NCBI GenBank assembly: GCA_937901625.1
Contig: CALDIE010000243.1
Coordinates: forward strand, 1-6,046
Reading direction: 5' to 3'
DNA: 6,046 nucleotides
Source of the DNA: an uncultured Lachnospiraceae bacterium
GTDB lineage: Bacteria > Bacillota > Clostridia > Lachnospirales > Lachnospiraceae
This document shows, piece after piece, positions 6,001 through 6,046 of this stretch. Both the position numbers and the translations under genes were made by a program. Position 1 is the first letter of the stretch, and every line of letters starts with the position of its first letter. The notes beneath the pieces were generated by a model, which saw nothing but the letters and a program-made list of their open reading frames with translations, was not told the DNA's origin and did not search any database.

Positions 6001-6046
6001 AGATCGGAAGAGCACACGTCTGAACTCCAGTCACTAGCTTATCTCG
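6001..6046 (+). other. Illumina adapter with index (right end)
   Basis: The last 46 bases are the Illumina TruSeq index-side adapter. AGATCGGAAGAGC opens a 34-base stretch (6001-6034), followed by a 6-base sample index TAGCTT (6035-6040) and the first bases of the standard 3' continuation, ATCTCG (6041-6046). The index equals what I recall as TruSeq LT index 10. The first 28 bases mirror the left end of the contig. Reads that ran through short inserts were not trimmed before assembly, and the shared adapter probably also caused the contig to stop inside rpoC. Confidence 0.98.

Noticed and set aside
1..6028. 28-bp perfect terminal inverted repeat suggesting a transposon or linear element
   Set aside because: Both copies are Illumina adapter sequence, and the interior is an ordinary housekeeping gene cluster with no transposase.

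Overview
The window is a contig fragment carrying the conserved ribosomal-protein / RNA-polymerase gene cluster of a bacterium, all on the + strand: the 3' part of rplJ (L10), complete rplL (L7/L12), complete rpoB (RNA polymerase beta) and the 5' part of rpoC (beta'). RpoB has Gram-positive-type sequence without the large E. coli-type insertions, an acidic C-terminal tail and a clostridia-like insertion of about 40 residues. L10 and L12 also look like Firmicutes proteins, and strong Shine-Dalgarno sequences precede rplL, rpoB and rpoC. Together these suggest class Clostridia, most likely Lachnospiraceae. The family call is inference from recalled sequences, not a search.

Layout. Bases 1-28 are Illumina adapter, not genome. 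Bases 29-354 encode the last ~107 residues of L10. An 89-base gap with two small hairpins and a strong ribosome binding site leads to rplL (444-815). The 210-base rplL-rpoB gap is the main regulatory region. It holds a long hairpin with a U-rich tail (838-886), then a sigma-A-type promoter with an extended -10 (905-933). The predicted transcript then starts at the foot of a second dyad (941-982), followed by the rpoB ribosome binding site. rpoB (1026-4910) is followed after 16 bases by rpoC (4927 onward). rpoC is cut at base 6000, where adapter sequence including a 6-base index begins and runs to the end (6001-6046).

How it works together. L10 carries L12 dimers on the ribosomal stalk, and RpoB and RpoC form the catalytic core of RNA polymerase. 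A terminator or attenuator followed by a separate promoter would let the cell make L12, needed in several copies per ribosome, at a different level from the polymerase subunits while keeping the genes in one cluster.

No new biological system is visible. The points that most deserve attention are the adapter at both ends, which mimics a 28-bp terminal inverted repeat and adds a false tail to RpoC; the structured rplL-rpoB regulatory region; and a shift in synonymous codon choice inside rpoB near 3400-3600, which might reflect recombination or a chimeric assembly.
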